This document shows positions 53,547-63,962 of a stretch of 64,000 nucleotides of DNA, piece after piece. A model generated the notes under the pieces. That model was not told where the DNA came from. It worked only from the letters and a program-made list of their open reading frames with translations, and did not search any database. The stretch is from CAXMMR01 sp963692975 (GTDB lineage Bacteria; Pseudomonadota; Alphaproteobacteria; Acetobacterales; Acetobacteraceae), in contig CAXMMR010000031.1 of the NCBI GenBank assembly GCA_963692975.2, positions 151,307 to 215,306 of the forward strand, written 5' to 3'. Position numbers and translations under genes: made by a program. How positions within the stretch are numbered: the stretch's first letter is position 1; each line of letters begins with the position of its first letter.

Positions 53547-54239
53547 GTGACCGATCCTAAGGAAGCTGCGAAGCGTCTCGTCGGATTTGCCGCCGTCGAC
53601 CGGTATGTCGAGGACGGGATGTGCGTCGGTTTGGGCACGGGGACGACCGCCTATTGGGCGGTCAAGCGCACCGGCGAGCGCATTGCCGCGGGCGAGAAAA
53701 TCGAAGCCGTGGTAACCTCGACGGCGACCGAGCAGCTGTGCCGCAAATTCGGCGTGCCCGTCATTCCCTTCATGAGCCGCGACATCGACGTCGCGATCGA
53801 CGGGGCGGATGAGGTCGCGCCCGACTTCTCCTTAACGAAGGGCGGCGGCGGCGCGCTCTTTCGCGAGAAAGCGATCGCACTCGCGTCGCGGCAGTTCATC
53901 GTGATCGTCGACGACTCGAAGATCGTCGAGCAGCTCGGCACATTCCACACGCCGGTCGAAGTCGTGCCGTTCACGCTGGGCTGGGTCGTCCGGCAACTCG
54001 AGGACCGCTTTCCCGGCGCATCGTTCTACGAGCGCGCGCGCGACGGCAAATCCTACCTCACCGACAACGGCAACGCGATCCTCGACTGCAGCTTCGGCCT
54101 GATCGATCACCCGCGCCGGCTCGCGACCGAGGTCAAGTCGATCCACGGAGTGGTCGACGTCGGCATCTTCTTCGATATCGCCGATGCGGTGCTGTGTACG
54201 GCCGAGCAGGGCGTGCGCGAACTCGAGCCGCGCAGCTAG
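53547..54239 (+). CDS. rpiA: Ribose-5-phosphate isomerase A (right-genome copy)
   Basis: 230 residues. GLGTGTTAYWAVKRTGE, IDGADEVAPDFSLTKGGGG and LTDNGNAILDC are the RpiA signature. GTG 53547 has GGAGGG five bases upstream and is preferred over an ATG-like start 57 nt earlier. It is divergent from the ilv-leu leader. Its sequence differs widely from the rpiA at 19325 (VTSTATEQLCRKFGVP here against ATSERSASQARTGGIE there), which agrees with two source genomes. The 54240-54461 gap after it holds nothing recognised. Confidence 0.94.
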   Translation: MTDPKEAAKRLVGFAAVDRYVEDGMCVGLGTGTTAYWAVKRTGERIAAGEKIEAVVTSTATEQLCRKFGVPVIPFMSRDIDVAIDGADEVAPDFSLTKGGGGALFREKAIALASRQFIVIVDDSKIVEQLGTFHTPVEVVPFTLGWVVRQLEDRFPGASFYERARDGKSYLTDNGNAILDCSFGLIDHPRRLATEVKSIHGVVDVGIFFDIADAVLCTAEQGVRELEPRS

Positions 54240-54461
54240 CGCATGCGCCGCGTCGTGTCCTCGCCCCCTGACCATGCTCAGGTTCCCGCTCGGCGCCGGC
54301 GCGGCGGTGCAATCGTCGTCGGACGGCGAAGGGACGGTCTCCTCAAATCGCGGCGACTTTGCGCACGGTTTGGATCGGGTGTACGTGCAGCGATCGATCC
54401 GCCGCGCGGTCAACTTCCGCAAACGGCCGCCAAGCGAACGCTGCCGGCGCCGGTGTGTGCG

Positions 54462-56624
54462 CTACCGCGTTACGGTGAAGCCGGCGTGCGGCGCACGAGC
54501 CGGTTCGTCGGCAACGGCGATGTGCGCCGTCGCGCGTTCGCGATCGCTCGCCGCCGTGATCGTGTCGTTCCCGCGCCGTAACGTCAGCGGCACGCTCGGT
54601 CCCGTTCCGGCCGGCGTGCCGTTCACGCGCCAGCGCACGTGCGCGCCGAACCCGGCGCCGGTGCGCAACACGATGCGACCGCCCGGACGGTAGATCGCGC
54701 CGTCGCGTGGTGAAGTAATGCCGGCCGATGCAACGACGGCCGGCGCCGGTCGCAGCGCGCGCCGGTCGCCCGCGTCGAGCAACTCCGAGACGACGCTCGG
54801 GCACGCGCGATCCGGCAACGTTCCGGTGGTGGCACAGATCGCGCTTCGCTCGTAGCCGCGCGGCGGCGCGAACGGACCGGGTTCGCGCGTTTCCGCGAGA
54901 TGCAGCATGATGCGATTCCACAGCGGCGCGGCGCCGGTGACGCCGGTGATGCGCTGCATCGGGCTGCCGTCGAAATTGCCCACCCACGTTGCGACCGTAT
55001 ACGTACGCGTGAAGCCGACCGTCCACGTATCGCGAAAATCCGACGAGGTGCCGGTCTTGACCGCGCTCGGAAACGGCAGCCGCAACAACGATGCGACGCC
55101 GAACGCACGCGCGCGGGCGTGCGCATCGGCGAGCATATCGGTCACGAGCGCCCACGTTGTTTCGTCGCCGATGCGCTGCCGCGTTTCACCGGCATTGGGC
55201 GCATCGGCATCGCGATAGCGCAGATGCAACGGCCGGCCGCCGCGCGCGATGATCGCATAGGCGCGGCCGAGTTCCTCGAGCGTCACTTCACCGCTGCCGA
55301 GCGTGAGACCGAGACCGTAGTACGCCGCCGGACGATCGAGGTGCGTGAAGCCGAGCGCGTTGAGCCGGCTCTGGAACGTCGCAACGCCGACGGCGCTGAG
55401 CGCGCGCACCGCGGGCACGTTGAGCGAATCGGCCAGCGCGATGCGCGGCCGCACCGGACCTTCGAATTGGCCCGAGTAATCGGCGGGCGCGTAAACGCGC
55501 GCGCCGGGAATCGCATACGTCGTGGGAACGTCGTGCAGGATCGTGGCCGGACGAATCGTGCGGCGTTCGAAGGCGAGCTCATAGAGAAACGGCTTGAGCG
55601 TCGAGCCGGGCTGGCGCAGCGCCGTGACACCGTCGTTGCGGCCCAAACTCGCGGCATCGAAATACGCGGGCGAGCCCACGTAGGCGATCACATCGCCGGT
55701 CGCGTTATCGATCACGATCGCCGCTGCGTCGCGCACCGAACGATCGCGCAGCGATGCGACGACCTGTTGCGCGGAATTCTCGACGTCGCGTTGCAGATCG
55801 CGATCGATCGTCGTGCGCACGCGTTCCACGCCGTCCGGCGTCGAGGCCGCTAATCGGAACACCAGTTGCGGCGCATCGCCGATGCCCTCGCTGCGCGGCA
55901 CGACGGCGAGCCGTTCGGTCCCGGCCCGTTGCGCATCAGCCACGGTGATCACACCGCGCGTGCGCAAGTAGGCGACGATCGCGCGGCGCCGTCGTTCGAG
56001 CGTGGCCGAATGCATGTAGGGATCGAGCGCGACCGGATCGTTCGGCAGCGCGGCAAGGAACGTCGCCTGCGCCCAATCGAGATCGCTTGCGGGCATGCCG
56101 AAGTAGGTGCGCGCGCCGGCCTCGACGCCGGCGAGGTTGCCGCCCATCGGAATCCGGTTCACGTACGCCTCGAGAATCTGGTCTTTCGTGAGCCCGCGTT
56201 CGATCCGCAGCGCGAGCACGATCTCGCGCAGCTTGCCCCAGAGCGTGCGCGGGATGCCGTAGCGCAAGCGGGCGAGTTGCATCGTGATCGTCGAGCCGCC
56301 GCTGACCGCGTGACCGCGCCGCATCAGCTCGGCCGTCGCGCGCGCGAGACCGATCACATCGACGCCGTGATGCCGCCTGAAACGCACGTCTTCCACGGCG
56401 ATCAGCGCCGCGAGCACGCGCGGCGAAACCGCCGTCAGCGGAACGTGCACGGCATGTTCCGTGTCGCGCCCGAGGACGGTGCCGAGCGGCAAGCCGGACC
56501 GGTCGACGAACTCCAGGGCGCCCGCGGCGGAAGCAAACGCGGCCGGGCCGATCGGCCGCAGCGCAAACGCGAGCGTGACGATCAGCACAATCGCCGCCGC
56601 AAGGGCCCACGCGATACGCCGCAT
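54462..56624 (-). CDS. pbpC: Penicillin-binding protein 1C
   Basis: 720 residues. One N-terminal membrane helix, then glycosyltransferase GT51 (VEDVRFRRHHGVD and SGGSTITMQLARL at ~108), then transpeptidase with STLK (341-344), SLN (400-402) and KTGTSSD (523), and a C-terminal BiPBP-type beta domain. It polymerises and cross-links peptidoglycan in the periplasm. Divergent, 72 bp apart, from the alpha-2-macroglobulin gene; this pairing is well known (pbpC with yfhM), where the macroglobulin is thought to protect the envelope when the wall is breached. Confidence 0.95.
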   Translation of the reverse strand: MRRIAWALAAAIVLIVTLAFALRPIGPAAFASAAGALEFVDRSGLPLGTVLGRDTEHAVHVPLTAVSPRVLAALIAVEDVRFRRHHGVDVIGLARATAELMRRGHAVSGGSTITMQLARLRYGIPRTLWGKLREIVLALRIERGLTKDQILEAYVNRIPMGGNLAGVEAGARTYFGMPASDLDWAQATFLAALPNDPVALDPYMHSATLERRRRAIVAYLRTRGVITVADAQRAGTERLAVVPRSEGIGDAPQLVFRLAASTPDGVERVRTTIDRDLQRDVENSAQQVVASLRDRSVRDAAAIVIDNATGDVIAYVGSPAYFDAASLGRNDGVTALRQPGSTLKPFLYELAFERRTIRPATILHDVPTTYAIPGARVYAPADYSGQFEGPVRPRIALADSLNVPAVRALSAVGVATFQSRLNALGFTHLDRPAAYYGLGLTLGSGEVTLEELGRAYAIIARGGRPLHLRYRDADAPNAGETRQRIGDETTWALVTDMLADAHARARAFGVASLLRLPFPSAVKTGTSSDFRDTWTVGFTRTYTVATWVGNFDGSPMQRITGVTGAAPLWNRIMLHLAETREPGPFAPPRGYERSAICATTGTLPDRACPSVVSELLDAGDRRALRPAPAVVASAGITSPRDGAIYRPGGRIVLRTGAGFGAHVRWRVNGTPAGTGPSVPLTLRRGNDTITAASDRERATAHIAVADEPARAPHAGFTVTR

Positions 56625-56696
56625 CCTGCAATCTTCGACACGCCGCGCGCCGCGCCCGGATGAATCACAACGGCTCGCGCGAAGGCCCGGATCACG

Positions 56697-59600
56697 TTGA
56701 AAACGTTCGTGCGCGCAACGCTCTTCGCTTTAGCGGCACTTGCCGTCGCCGCATGTCATTCCGGCACGCCGAATCCGGCCGCAACGCTCGCGGCGGTCGA
56801 ACCCGCTACCGCCCCGTCGCCGTCGGCGCAAAGCCCGATCGCATCGTATGCGCCCAACAGCGACGATGAAGCCGACACACTAACGCAGATCCGCCTGATC
56901 TTTCGCGACGATGTGATTCCGCTCGAGAAACTCGAGAGCGCCGATGAGGCCGCAGTGCTGGCCAAGTTTTCGATCGAACCCGCACTGCCCGGACATTTCC
57001 GCTTTCTCACGCCGCGCATGGTCGGCTTTCAAGCGGATGCGGCAATTCCGATCGCAACCCGCGTGCGCGTGACGGTCGCGCGGGGCATTCGCGATGCGCA
57101 CGGGCGCACGCTCGATCGCGACTTCAGCTGGTCGTTCGAAACGGCCGACGTCACGATCGCCGGATTACCGCTGCAAGACGATGCGAAAACGCAGCCTGAA
57201 CCCGTGCAGTTGGTGCCGGAGATCAATCTGACGTCGAACACGGCGCTCGACGTTGCGAGCCTTACGGCGCACGCATCGCTCGTGCCGGCGAGCGGCGGCG
57301 CGAGCGTCGCGCTGGTCGTGCCGGCGAAAGCCGTCGCGACCTCGTCGCCGTCGCCGCCACCCGATCAAGCCTTCGATCCGTCGACGCAGTCGTATGCCTA
57401 CGCGCTCGTGCCCGCGCAACCGCTCGCAAAAGGCACGCAGTATCGCGTCGTGCTCGCTGCCGGCATCCAGCCGGTGCGCGGGAATCTGCCGTCGGCGGAT
57501 GCCTTCGAAGGCCGCATCGTCACGTACGGACCGCTCGCGTACAACGGCATTTCACAAGCGACGGCCGACGGCGACCGCTTAGATAGCGGAACCCCGCAGC
57601 TCGCCTTCAACAATCCGATCGATCCAAAGACGCTCGGTGCGATTCACCTTCAACCGGCGCCGGCATCCGGCAACGCGATCGGCCGGATCGGCGATTCGAC
57701 GATCGGCATCAACCCGGCTCTGCTGGCGCCGAACACCGATTACACCGTCACGATCGCCGGATCGCTCGCCGACACGTTCGGACAAACGCTCGGCGCACCG
57801 GTCAGCGCAACGTTCCGCACGAGCGACGTGACGCCGGCGGCTTGGGCACCGACAGGCACGAATCTGTTTCCGTCCGCACTGACGGTCGCACTCAATGTGA
57901 CGGCCGTGAACGTCGCGAAAAACGCGGTGCAAGGAACCTTTGCGAAGCTCGCGCCGCAAGACGTCGTGCGGAACGGCGATCCGTCCGGCGACGATTCGCC
58001 GCTCTACGACGGTGCCGGCGCACTGACCGGCCCGCTCGCGATCATCGCGCCGCCGAACGTCGAGCGCACGATCACGATTCCGCTGCGCGCCAAACTCGCC
58101 GGTACCGCGGGCGTGCTGGCCTATAAGGTCTCCGCCGATATCGGCGCAAAAACGCCCGCGACGTTCGACGGTCTCGTGCAGTTGACGAATCTCGGCGTCT
58201 TCGCACAGTGGTTTCCGGACAGCGGCTTCGTGCGCGTAAATCAGCTCAGCGACGGCAATCCCGTCGCGGGAACGCAAGTCGCGATCTACCGTTCGCAATC
58301 CGGCGACAAAGCGAAGACCGCAGCGATCCCGTGCGCGACGGGCACGACCGCCGCCGACGGCATCGCGCGCTTCGCCGGCACGGCGTTTGCTGGGTGCGCC
58401 GTGCTCGATAAGGGCCTCAACACCGCGCCGGCGTTCGTCACGATCGTGCGCGACGGCAACGACTGGACCTACGTGCGCACCGACGATTCGTCGGGCGCCT
58501 TCGCCGGCGGCATCGATACGGGCTGGTCGTCGGCGACGCCGATTGCCGAGAGCACGATCTTCTCCGATCGCGATCTGTATCAGCCGGGCGAGACCGCGCA
58601 GCTCACGGCCGTCGGCTGGTTTCTGACGCACGGTGTGCTCGGTCGCGGCAAAGCGGCGAACTACAGCGTTACGCTGCACTTGCCCGATCAATCGAAGCGA
58701 ACGCTGCCGCGCATCAGGCTCAACGCGTACGGCACGGCATCGATTACGATCGTCATCGATAAGAACGCGCCGCTCGGCTACTATACGGTACACGCGGAAG
58801 CCGGTAACGGCGAAACGATCGACGGCGGTTTCCGCGTCGCCGAATTCAAACCGCCGAATTTCAAAGTTGTGCTCGCGCTGGCAAACACGACGGCGGTGGC
58901 CGGCAATTCGATCGCCGCAACGACGACGAGCACGTATCTGTTCGGCTCGCCCGTCGCCGGCGCATCGACCGCCTATAACGTCACGCGTTCGCTGCTCAAC
59001 TACACGTGGGATAAAGACGGCAGTTTCGTGTTCGGACGCCAATGGTTCTGGCCGGAAGACACGCCGTCCGTGAGTTCCGACGTGATTCAAACGACGGTGC
59101 CGGTCGATTCAGCGGGACATGCGGCCGCCTCAGTGCCGGTCGCGGCCGATCTGCCGTATCCGATGTCCTACGAAGTCGACGCCGACACGACCGACATCTC
59201 GAATCTGTCGGTCGGCGACAGCAAGACGTTCAACGCGTTTCCCGGACCCGTGCAAATCGGCCTCAAGACCGATTTCGTAACAACCGCCGGCACGCCGGCG
59301 AATATCTCGGTCGTCGCGCTCGATCCGAAGGGCGCGCCGGCTTCGGCCACGCACGTGCATCTCGACTTGCAGAGCGCAACGTATCTGGCCGCCACCGCCG
59401 TCGTTGAGGGTGGCGATTCGTCCGAAGAGAGCGTGACGTACGCGACCGTCGCGAGCACCGACGTCGATACGTCGAGCGGCACCGTCGTTGCGCATGTGAC
59501 GCCGCCGAAAGCCGGCACGTATCGCATCCGCGCAAACATCGCCGGCGCGACCTCCGATGCAACCGAGACCGACGCGCAGATCTACGTGACCGGCGAGGGC

Positions 59601-62369
59601 GACGTTGCGTGGGGACAGCAAGATCCAAACCAGCTCAGCGTCAAGCTTGATAAAACGACGTACCGGCCCGGCGATACCGCGCATGCCGTGATTCAGTCGC
59701 CGTTTCCGAACGCCGACATCGTCGTCGCGGTGATTCGCAATGGTGTGATGTGGCAGCAGCGCCTGCATGCGCACGGCTCCGCGCCGACCGTGTCGTTCAC
59801 CGTGACGCCGGCGATGCTGCCGAACGCCGCATTCGAGGCGATCGCCGTGCGCAGCGGCCCGCTCCCGCGCAGCGCACCCGACAACGGGAACGCCGTCGCG
59901 CGCAGCGGCTTCGCGCCGTTCGGCGTCGACCTCGATTCGAAGTCTATTACGGTCGCCGCCAAAGCGGCGAACGCGCGGCTCGTACCGGGTGCGCGGCAAA
60001 CGGTGCATCTACGGCTGACGGATCGCGCACACCGGCCGGTCCGCGGACAAGTGACGTTAATCGTCGCGAACGACGCGGTCTTGCAACTCAGCGGCTACCG
60101 GCCGCCCGATCTCGTGACGCTGGTTTACAGCGCGCAACCGATCTCGACGCGCTACGCCGACAACCGCGGTGCGATCGTGCTGCAAACGCTCGCCAAACCG
60201 GTCGACAAAGGCTGGGGCTACGGCGGCGGCTTATCGACCGGCGCGGAAGACACGCGCATCCGGCGGCAGTTCAACGCGCTCGCCTATTACGCCGGCTCGA
60301 TCGTCACCGATGCCGCCGGGACGGCCGACGTGACGTTCACGCTGCCCGACGATCTCACGACGTGGCGCGTGATGGCCGTCGCGGCAACCACCGACGGCCG
60401 CTTCGGCGACACCGACACGACGTTTCTCACCACGAAACCGCTAATCGTGAATCCGGTGATCCCGCAATTTGCGCGGCCGGGCGATGCGTTCGATGCCGGC
60501 GTCGCGGTGACGAATGCATCGAATGAAGCCGCCGGAACGGTGGCGATTACCGGCGCGCTCACCGGTCCGATCGCCTTCATCGTCGACGGTCAGCCGAAAT
60601 CCGACACGAGCTTCTCGGCGCCGATCGAGCAGATCACCAAAGCGTATCGCTTCGCGATGCTGGCCGGCACACCGGGCACGAGTACCGCCACGTTCACTGC
60701 GAAGCGCAGCGGCGCGAGCGACGGCTTCGCGATTCCGCTAGCGGTCATCGACCGCGCAGTAATGGAGAGCGTCGTCACGACCGGCGTTCTGCCGTCGGGA
60801 TCGGCGGCGATTCCGTTGAACGTCGCCGCGGGCACGCCCACAGATGCCGGCGGCTTGCAACTCGTGTTTGCGAATAGTTTGATTCCGGACGCACTCGTCG
60901 CCGCGCAAAGCGTCTTTGACGACGACGATCGTCTCGCGCTCAGCGCCGCCGGACGATTGACGGTTGCGGCCGACGTGCTGCGCTTGAATGCGCTGACCAA
61001 TACGACGACGGCAGCGAGCGCCGCGCGCACGAACGCGACATCCGCACTCGCATTTCTGGCAACGCAGCAACGTCCGGACGGCGGCTTCCGCTCGTATCCG
61101 GGCGCGAAGGCGAGCGATCCGTTCGACTCGCTCGACGTGCTGCACGCGTACGCGCGCGTCGCCGCGGCCGGTCTGCCGGTCGATGCGTCAGCGCGCAACC
61201 GGGCGACGGCATTTGCGTCGAACGTGCTGGCCGACCCCGGGGTTTGGACGTGGTGCAAAGGCGCGCTCTGCAAAGCGCGGCTGCGACTGCACGCACTCGA
61301 TGCGCTCGCCGATGCCGGCGATCGGCGCACGACCTTTCTCGGTGACATCGACGCGGTGCGCGATCAACTCGGCCTCGCCGATCAGATTCGCCTAACGCGG
61401 TTGCTGCTGCTCGCGCCCGGCTATGCCGATCGCGGCGCGGCCGAAGCGCGCAGCCTCGGCGATCGCGTGTATCAAACGGGCGCACTCGGCGTCTTCAACG
61501 TGCCGCAACGCTATGCGTGGTTCGCGCAGCCGGTCGTCGCGCAAGCGCTGATGGCACGGCTGCTGGTCGCACAGCGCGCCGACGCCGTCACGATCGATCG
61601 CATCACGCGCAGTCTGCTCGCGCTGCGCACGAACGGCTCGTGGGGTTGCGCGTGCGAGAACGCCGCCGCGCTCGATGCGCTCGTCGACATCGCCGGCGCC
61701 GCCGGTCTGCCCGCCGATGTGAACGCAACGGCGAAACTTGCCGGAACGACGATCGCGAGCGCCGCCTTCACCGGCCATCGTGCGACGGTGCAAACCATCA
61801 ACATTGCGGCGGCACATCTACCGGCCGGCAAGAATGCGTTGACGCTGAGCGCAGCGCCGGGCCCGCTCCACTATGCCGTTACGTACCGATATCGTCTAGC
61901 CGGCGAACAACGGGGCCGGCTCAGCGGCATTCGCATCACGCGCGACGTGCATCCGGCGGGCAGCGGCAGCATCCTCGCAACGATGGGGCTCGAACCGCTC
62001 GATAAACCGCTCGAACTCGCCGCCGCCGATGTGTTCGACGTCGAGTTGCAAGTGATCACCGATCATCCGATCGATCGCGTCCAGATCACCGATCCGCTGC
62101 CAGCCGGCATGGAGGCCGTCGACACGACGTTCAAAACATCGAACGCCATTGCGCCGGCCGAGAGTTGGCAGATCGACGATCAGCAGATTTACCACGATCG
62201 CATCGAAGCCTACGCCGATCATCTCGGACCGGGCATCTATACCTTGCACTACCTTGCCCGCACGGTCACGCCCGGCACATTCTCGTGGCCCGGTGCCGAA
62301 GCGCGCCTGATCGATCAGCCGCAAGAATTCGGCCGCACCGCGACGGCGACGCTACATGTCGCATCATGA
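56697..62369 (+). CDS. Alpha-2-macroglobulin family lipoprotein without thioester motif
   Basis: 1,890 residues. A TTG start gives a lipoprotein signal (LFALAALAVAAC, Cys near residue 20). MG repeats follow; A2M_N-type motif SDRDLYQPGETAQL at ~621; YRPGDTAHAVIQS at ~988; A2M/MG7 segment FTLPDDLTTWRVMAVAATTD at ~1215; the helical thioester-domain region AFLATQQRPDGGFRSYP at ~1450. The CxEQ thioester expected near residue 1390 is absent: that stretch reads NSLIPDALVAAQSVFDDDD. It may trap proteases noncovalently, as some bacterial forms do, or have another surface role. Paired with divergent pbpC. Confidence 0.88.
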   Translation: MKTFVRATLFALAALAVAACHSGTPNPAATLAAVEPATAPSPSAQSPIASYAPNSDDEADTLTQIRLIFRDDVIPLEKLESADEAAVLAKFSIEPALPGHFRFLTPRMVGFQADAAIPIATRVRVTVARGIRDAHGRTLDRDFSWSFETADVTIAGLPLQDDAKTQPEPVQLVPEINLTSNTALDVASLTAHASLVPASGGASVALVVPAKAVATSSPSPPPDQAFDPSTQSYAYALVPAQPLAKGTQYRVVLAAGIQPVRGNLPSADAFEGRIVTYGPLAYNGISQATADGDRLDSGTPQLAFNNPIDPKTLGAIHLQPAPASGNAIGRIGDSTIGINPALLAPNTDYTVTIAGSLADTFGQTLGAPVSATFRTSDVTPAAWAPTGTNLFPSALTVALNVTAVNVAKNAVQGTFAKLAPQDVVRNGDPSGDDSPLYDGAGALTGPLAIIAPPNVERTITIPLRAKLAGTAGVLAYKVSADIGAKTPATFDGLVQLTNLGVFAQWFPDSGFVRVNQLSDGNPVAGTQVAIYRSQSGDKAKTAAIPCATGTTAADGIARFAGTAFAGCAVLDKGLNTAPAFVTIVRDGNDWTYVRTDDSSGAFAGGIDTGWSSATPIAESTIFSDRDLYQPGETAQLTAVGWFLTHGVLGRGKAANYSVTLHLPDQSKRTLPRIRLNAYGTASITIVIDKNAPLGYYTVHAEAGNGETIDGGFRVAEFKPPNFKVVLALANTTAVAGNSIAATTTSTYLFGSPVAGASTAYNVTRSLLNYTWDKDGSFVFGRQWFWPEDTPSVSSDVIQTTVPVDSAGHAAASVPVAADLPYPMSYEVDADTTDISNLSVGDSKTFNAFPGPVQIGLKTDFVTTAGTPANISVVALDPKGAPASATHVHLDLQSATYLAATAVVEGGDSSEESVTYATVASTDVDTSSGTVVAHVTPPKAGTYRIRANIAGATSDATETDAQIYVTGEGDVAWGQQDPNQLSVKLDKTTYRPGDTAHAVIQSPFPNADIVVAVIRNGVMWQQRLHAHGSAPTVSFTVTPAMLPNAAFEAIAVRSGPLPRSAPDNGNAVARSGFAPFGVDLDSKSITVAAKAANARLVPGARQTVHLRLTDRAHRPVRGQVTLIVANDAVLQLSGYRPPDLVTLVYSAQPISTRYADNRGAIVLQTLAKPVDKGWGYGGGLSTGAEDTRIRRQFNALAYYAGSIVTDAAGTADVTFTLPDDLTTWRVMAVAATTDGRFGDTDTTFLTTKPLIVNPVIPQFARPGDAFDAGVAVTNASNEAAGTVAITGALTGPIAFIVDGQPKSDTSFSAPIEQITKAYRFAMLAGTPGTSTATFTAKRSGASDGFAIPLAVIDRAVMESVVTTGVLPSGSAAIPLNVAAGTPTDAGGLQLVFANSLIPDALVAAQSVFDDDDRLALSAAGRLTVAADVLRLNALTNTTTAASAARTNATSALAFLATQQRPDGGFRSYPGAKASDPFDSLDVLHAYARVAAAGLPVDASARNRATAFASNVLADPGVWTWCKGALCKARLRLHALDALADAGDRRTTFLGDIDAVRDQLGLADQIRLTRLLLLAPGYADRGAAEARSLGDRVYQTGALGVFNVPQRYAWFAQPVVAQALMARLLVAQRADAVTIDRITRSLLALRTNGSWGCACENAAALDALVDIAGAAGLPADVNATAKLAGTTIASAAFTGHRATVQTINIAAAHLPAGKNALTLSAAPGPLHYAVTYRYRLAGEQRGRLSGIRITRDVHPAGSGSILATMGLEPLDKPLELAAADVFDVELQVITDHPIDRVQITDPLPAGMEAVDTTFKTSNAIAPAESWQIDDQQIYHDRIEAYADHLGPGIYTLHYLARTVTPGTFSWPGAEARLIDQPQEFGRTATATLHVAS

Positions 62370-62374
62370 CGCGC

Positions 62375-62836
62375 TTACACGCGGCGCAGCAGCACATTCA
62401 TCGGATCGCTGCAATCGTATACGGTTAGCCCGAGCCGGCGCAGCAACTTGAAGGACGCCGTGTTGCGATCGTCAACCGAGGCGACGATCTCGGCGTCGGG
62501 AAACGACGCGTCGAGGTACGCGACCATCGCGCGAACGGCATCCGTGGCAAAACCCCGGCCCCAATACGGCTTCGCGATGAAGTACGCCAAGGTGATGCGC
62601 TGCTCCGCGGAGACCGTCGCCTGCACGAATCCGATCAGCGCGCCGCCGAACAGAACACCCCAATTGAGCCACATTTCGGATCCGTCCGGCGAACGCCGCG
62701 CTTCGAGATACCGATGTCGCGCCGCAAGCGTTTCGACGTCCGGCGGTGGTGTGGAATCGAGATAGAGCCAGTTGTCCGGCTCGGCAAAGAGTGCAAACAG
62801 GGCCTCGGCATGCGCTTCGAGCAACGGCTCGAGCAC
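62375..62836 (-). CDS. GNAT acetyltransferase (RimJ/RimL type)
   Basis: At least 153 residues from GTG 62836. Acetyl-CoA loop YWGRGFATDAVRAMVAYL (about 95) and the end segment VDDRNTASFKLLRRLGL are typical. Codons upstream of the GTG (reading VCPPLTGDRV) look like the normal family start, yet between that GTG and the TAG of the preceding gene there is no ATG, GTG or TTG; ATT directly after the TAG is the only route to them. The protein may therefore start at a rare ATT or lack its first 13 residues. Target is unknown. Confidence 0.82.
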   Translation of the reverse strand: MLEPLLEAHAEALFALFAEPDNWLYLDSTPPPDVETLAARHRYLEARRSPDGSEMWLNWGVLFGGALIGFVQATVSAEQRITLAYFIAKPYWGRGFATDAVRAMVAYLDASFPDAEIVASVDDRNTASFKLLRRLGLTVYDCSDPMNVLLRRV

Positions 62837-62875
62837 GACGCGATCGCCGGTGAGCGGCGGACAAACGTCGTTAAT

Positions 62876-63832
62876 CTAATACCCCTTGGCGATCATCGAC
62901 GTCGCGGTCGTTGCCGCGGCCAGTGCTTTGTATTTGAACGACGTGTCGAGCACCGGCTGCACCATCGCTGCCTGCAGCGCGGTGGCGTAAGCGCTGCGAT
63001 TCATGCGTTTGATCCGCTCGACATCGACCTTCGAGTACTTCGCGAGGATCGCGGCCGAATCGTCGTGATGGGTGTTGGCCCAGCGCGCCGCGTCGTAGAT
63101 CGCGCCGACGAAGCGTTTCGCCGCATCGCCGTTTTGCGCGAGCCAATCCCGCGTCGTGAACCAATCGCTGATGTTGAACTGCTTGGCGATCGCATCGTAG
63201 GGTTTACCGAAAATCTTCGCATCTGTGCCGGTCGCATCGCTCATCACCGGTTCGCTCAAACATGCAGCCGCAACGACCCCGCGCGCAATCGCGCCGGGCA
63301 TTTGCGGAAACGGCAACTCGACGAAGTGGATCTTCGAGATATCCGCGCCGTTGAGCGCCAGCCAACTCTTCACCGACGAACTCATCAGCGAGACGAGTGA
63401 AACCACCGCGACGGTTTGGCCTTCGAGATCGGCCGCATGCGCGATCGTCGACGTCTTTGCAACGCACAGCGTCGTCGTCGGCGCGGTCGTCGAATACATC
63501 CCGCCGCCGGCGATCAGCACGAACGGCAAACCGCGGCTGATGCCGTTGGCGAGTTCGGTCGCATCCCCGATGCCGATGTCGATACTGCCGCCCGCCGCGG
63601 CCGCCGCCATCGCCGCACCGTTCGTGAACGGCGTGATCTCGACGCTCAATCCGGCCTTGTCGAACAACCCGAGATCGAGCGCGTAGTAGCCGCCGGCGTA
63701 TGTGTCGGCCGGGACGCTGCCGACGCGAACCTTGAGCGGTGTCGTTTGAGCGCGCGCCGCCTCCGGCAACAACGCCGCTCCGGCCGCGAGCAGTCCGAGC
63801 ACACGCGAACGCGGCAATCCAGAGGAGATCAT
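62876..63832 (-). CDS. ABC transporter substrate-binding protein (NMT1/SsuA-like)
   Basis: 318 residues. N-terminal signal with a possible twin-arginine-like start (LPRSRVLGLLAAGAALLPEA) and cleavage after ARA. VGSVPADTYAGGYYALDLGL and GSIDIGIGDATELANGISR match periplasmic proteins for nitrate, sulfonate, taurine or thiamine precursors. No permease or ATPase is visible within the window, though one could follow outside. ATG 63832 is chosen because it starts the signal peptide; the frame continues 69 nt further. 63833-63962 shows no clear gene. Confidence 0.82.
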   Translation of the reverse strand: MISSGLPRSRVLGLLAAGAALLPEAARAQTTPLKVRVGSVPADTYAGGYYALDLGLFDKAGLSVEITPFTNGAAMAAAAAGGSIDIGIGDATELANGISRGLPFVLIAGGGMYSTTAPTTTLCVAKTSTIAHAADLEGQTVAVVSLVSLMSSSVKSWLALNGADISKIHFVELPFPQMPGAIARGVVAAACLSEPVMSDATGTDAKIFGKPYDAIAKQFNISDWFTTRDWLAQNGDAAKRFVGAIYDAARWANTHHDDSAAILAKYSKVDVERIKRMNRSAYATALQAAMVQPVLDTSFKYKALAAATTATSMIAKGY

Positions 63833-63962
63833 TTGCGGCACTTGCCGCGCGCAACGGAAGCATCCTCCAGAAACGCGCGGGCTGAAACCGCGAGTATGCA
63901 CCTATGCCCTCGCCGGCGAACTGCAATCAAAGTTTTAGCGATGCCCGCTCGTCAGGGGCGCG

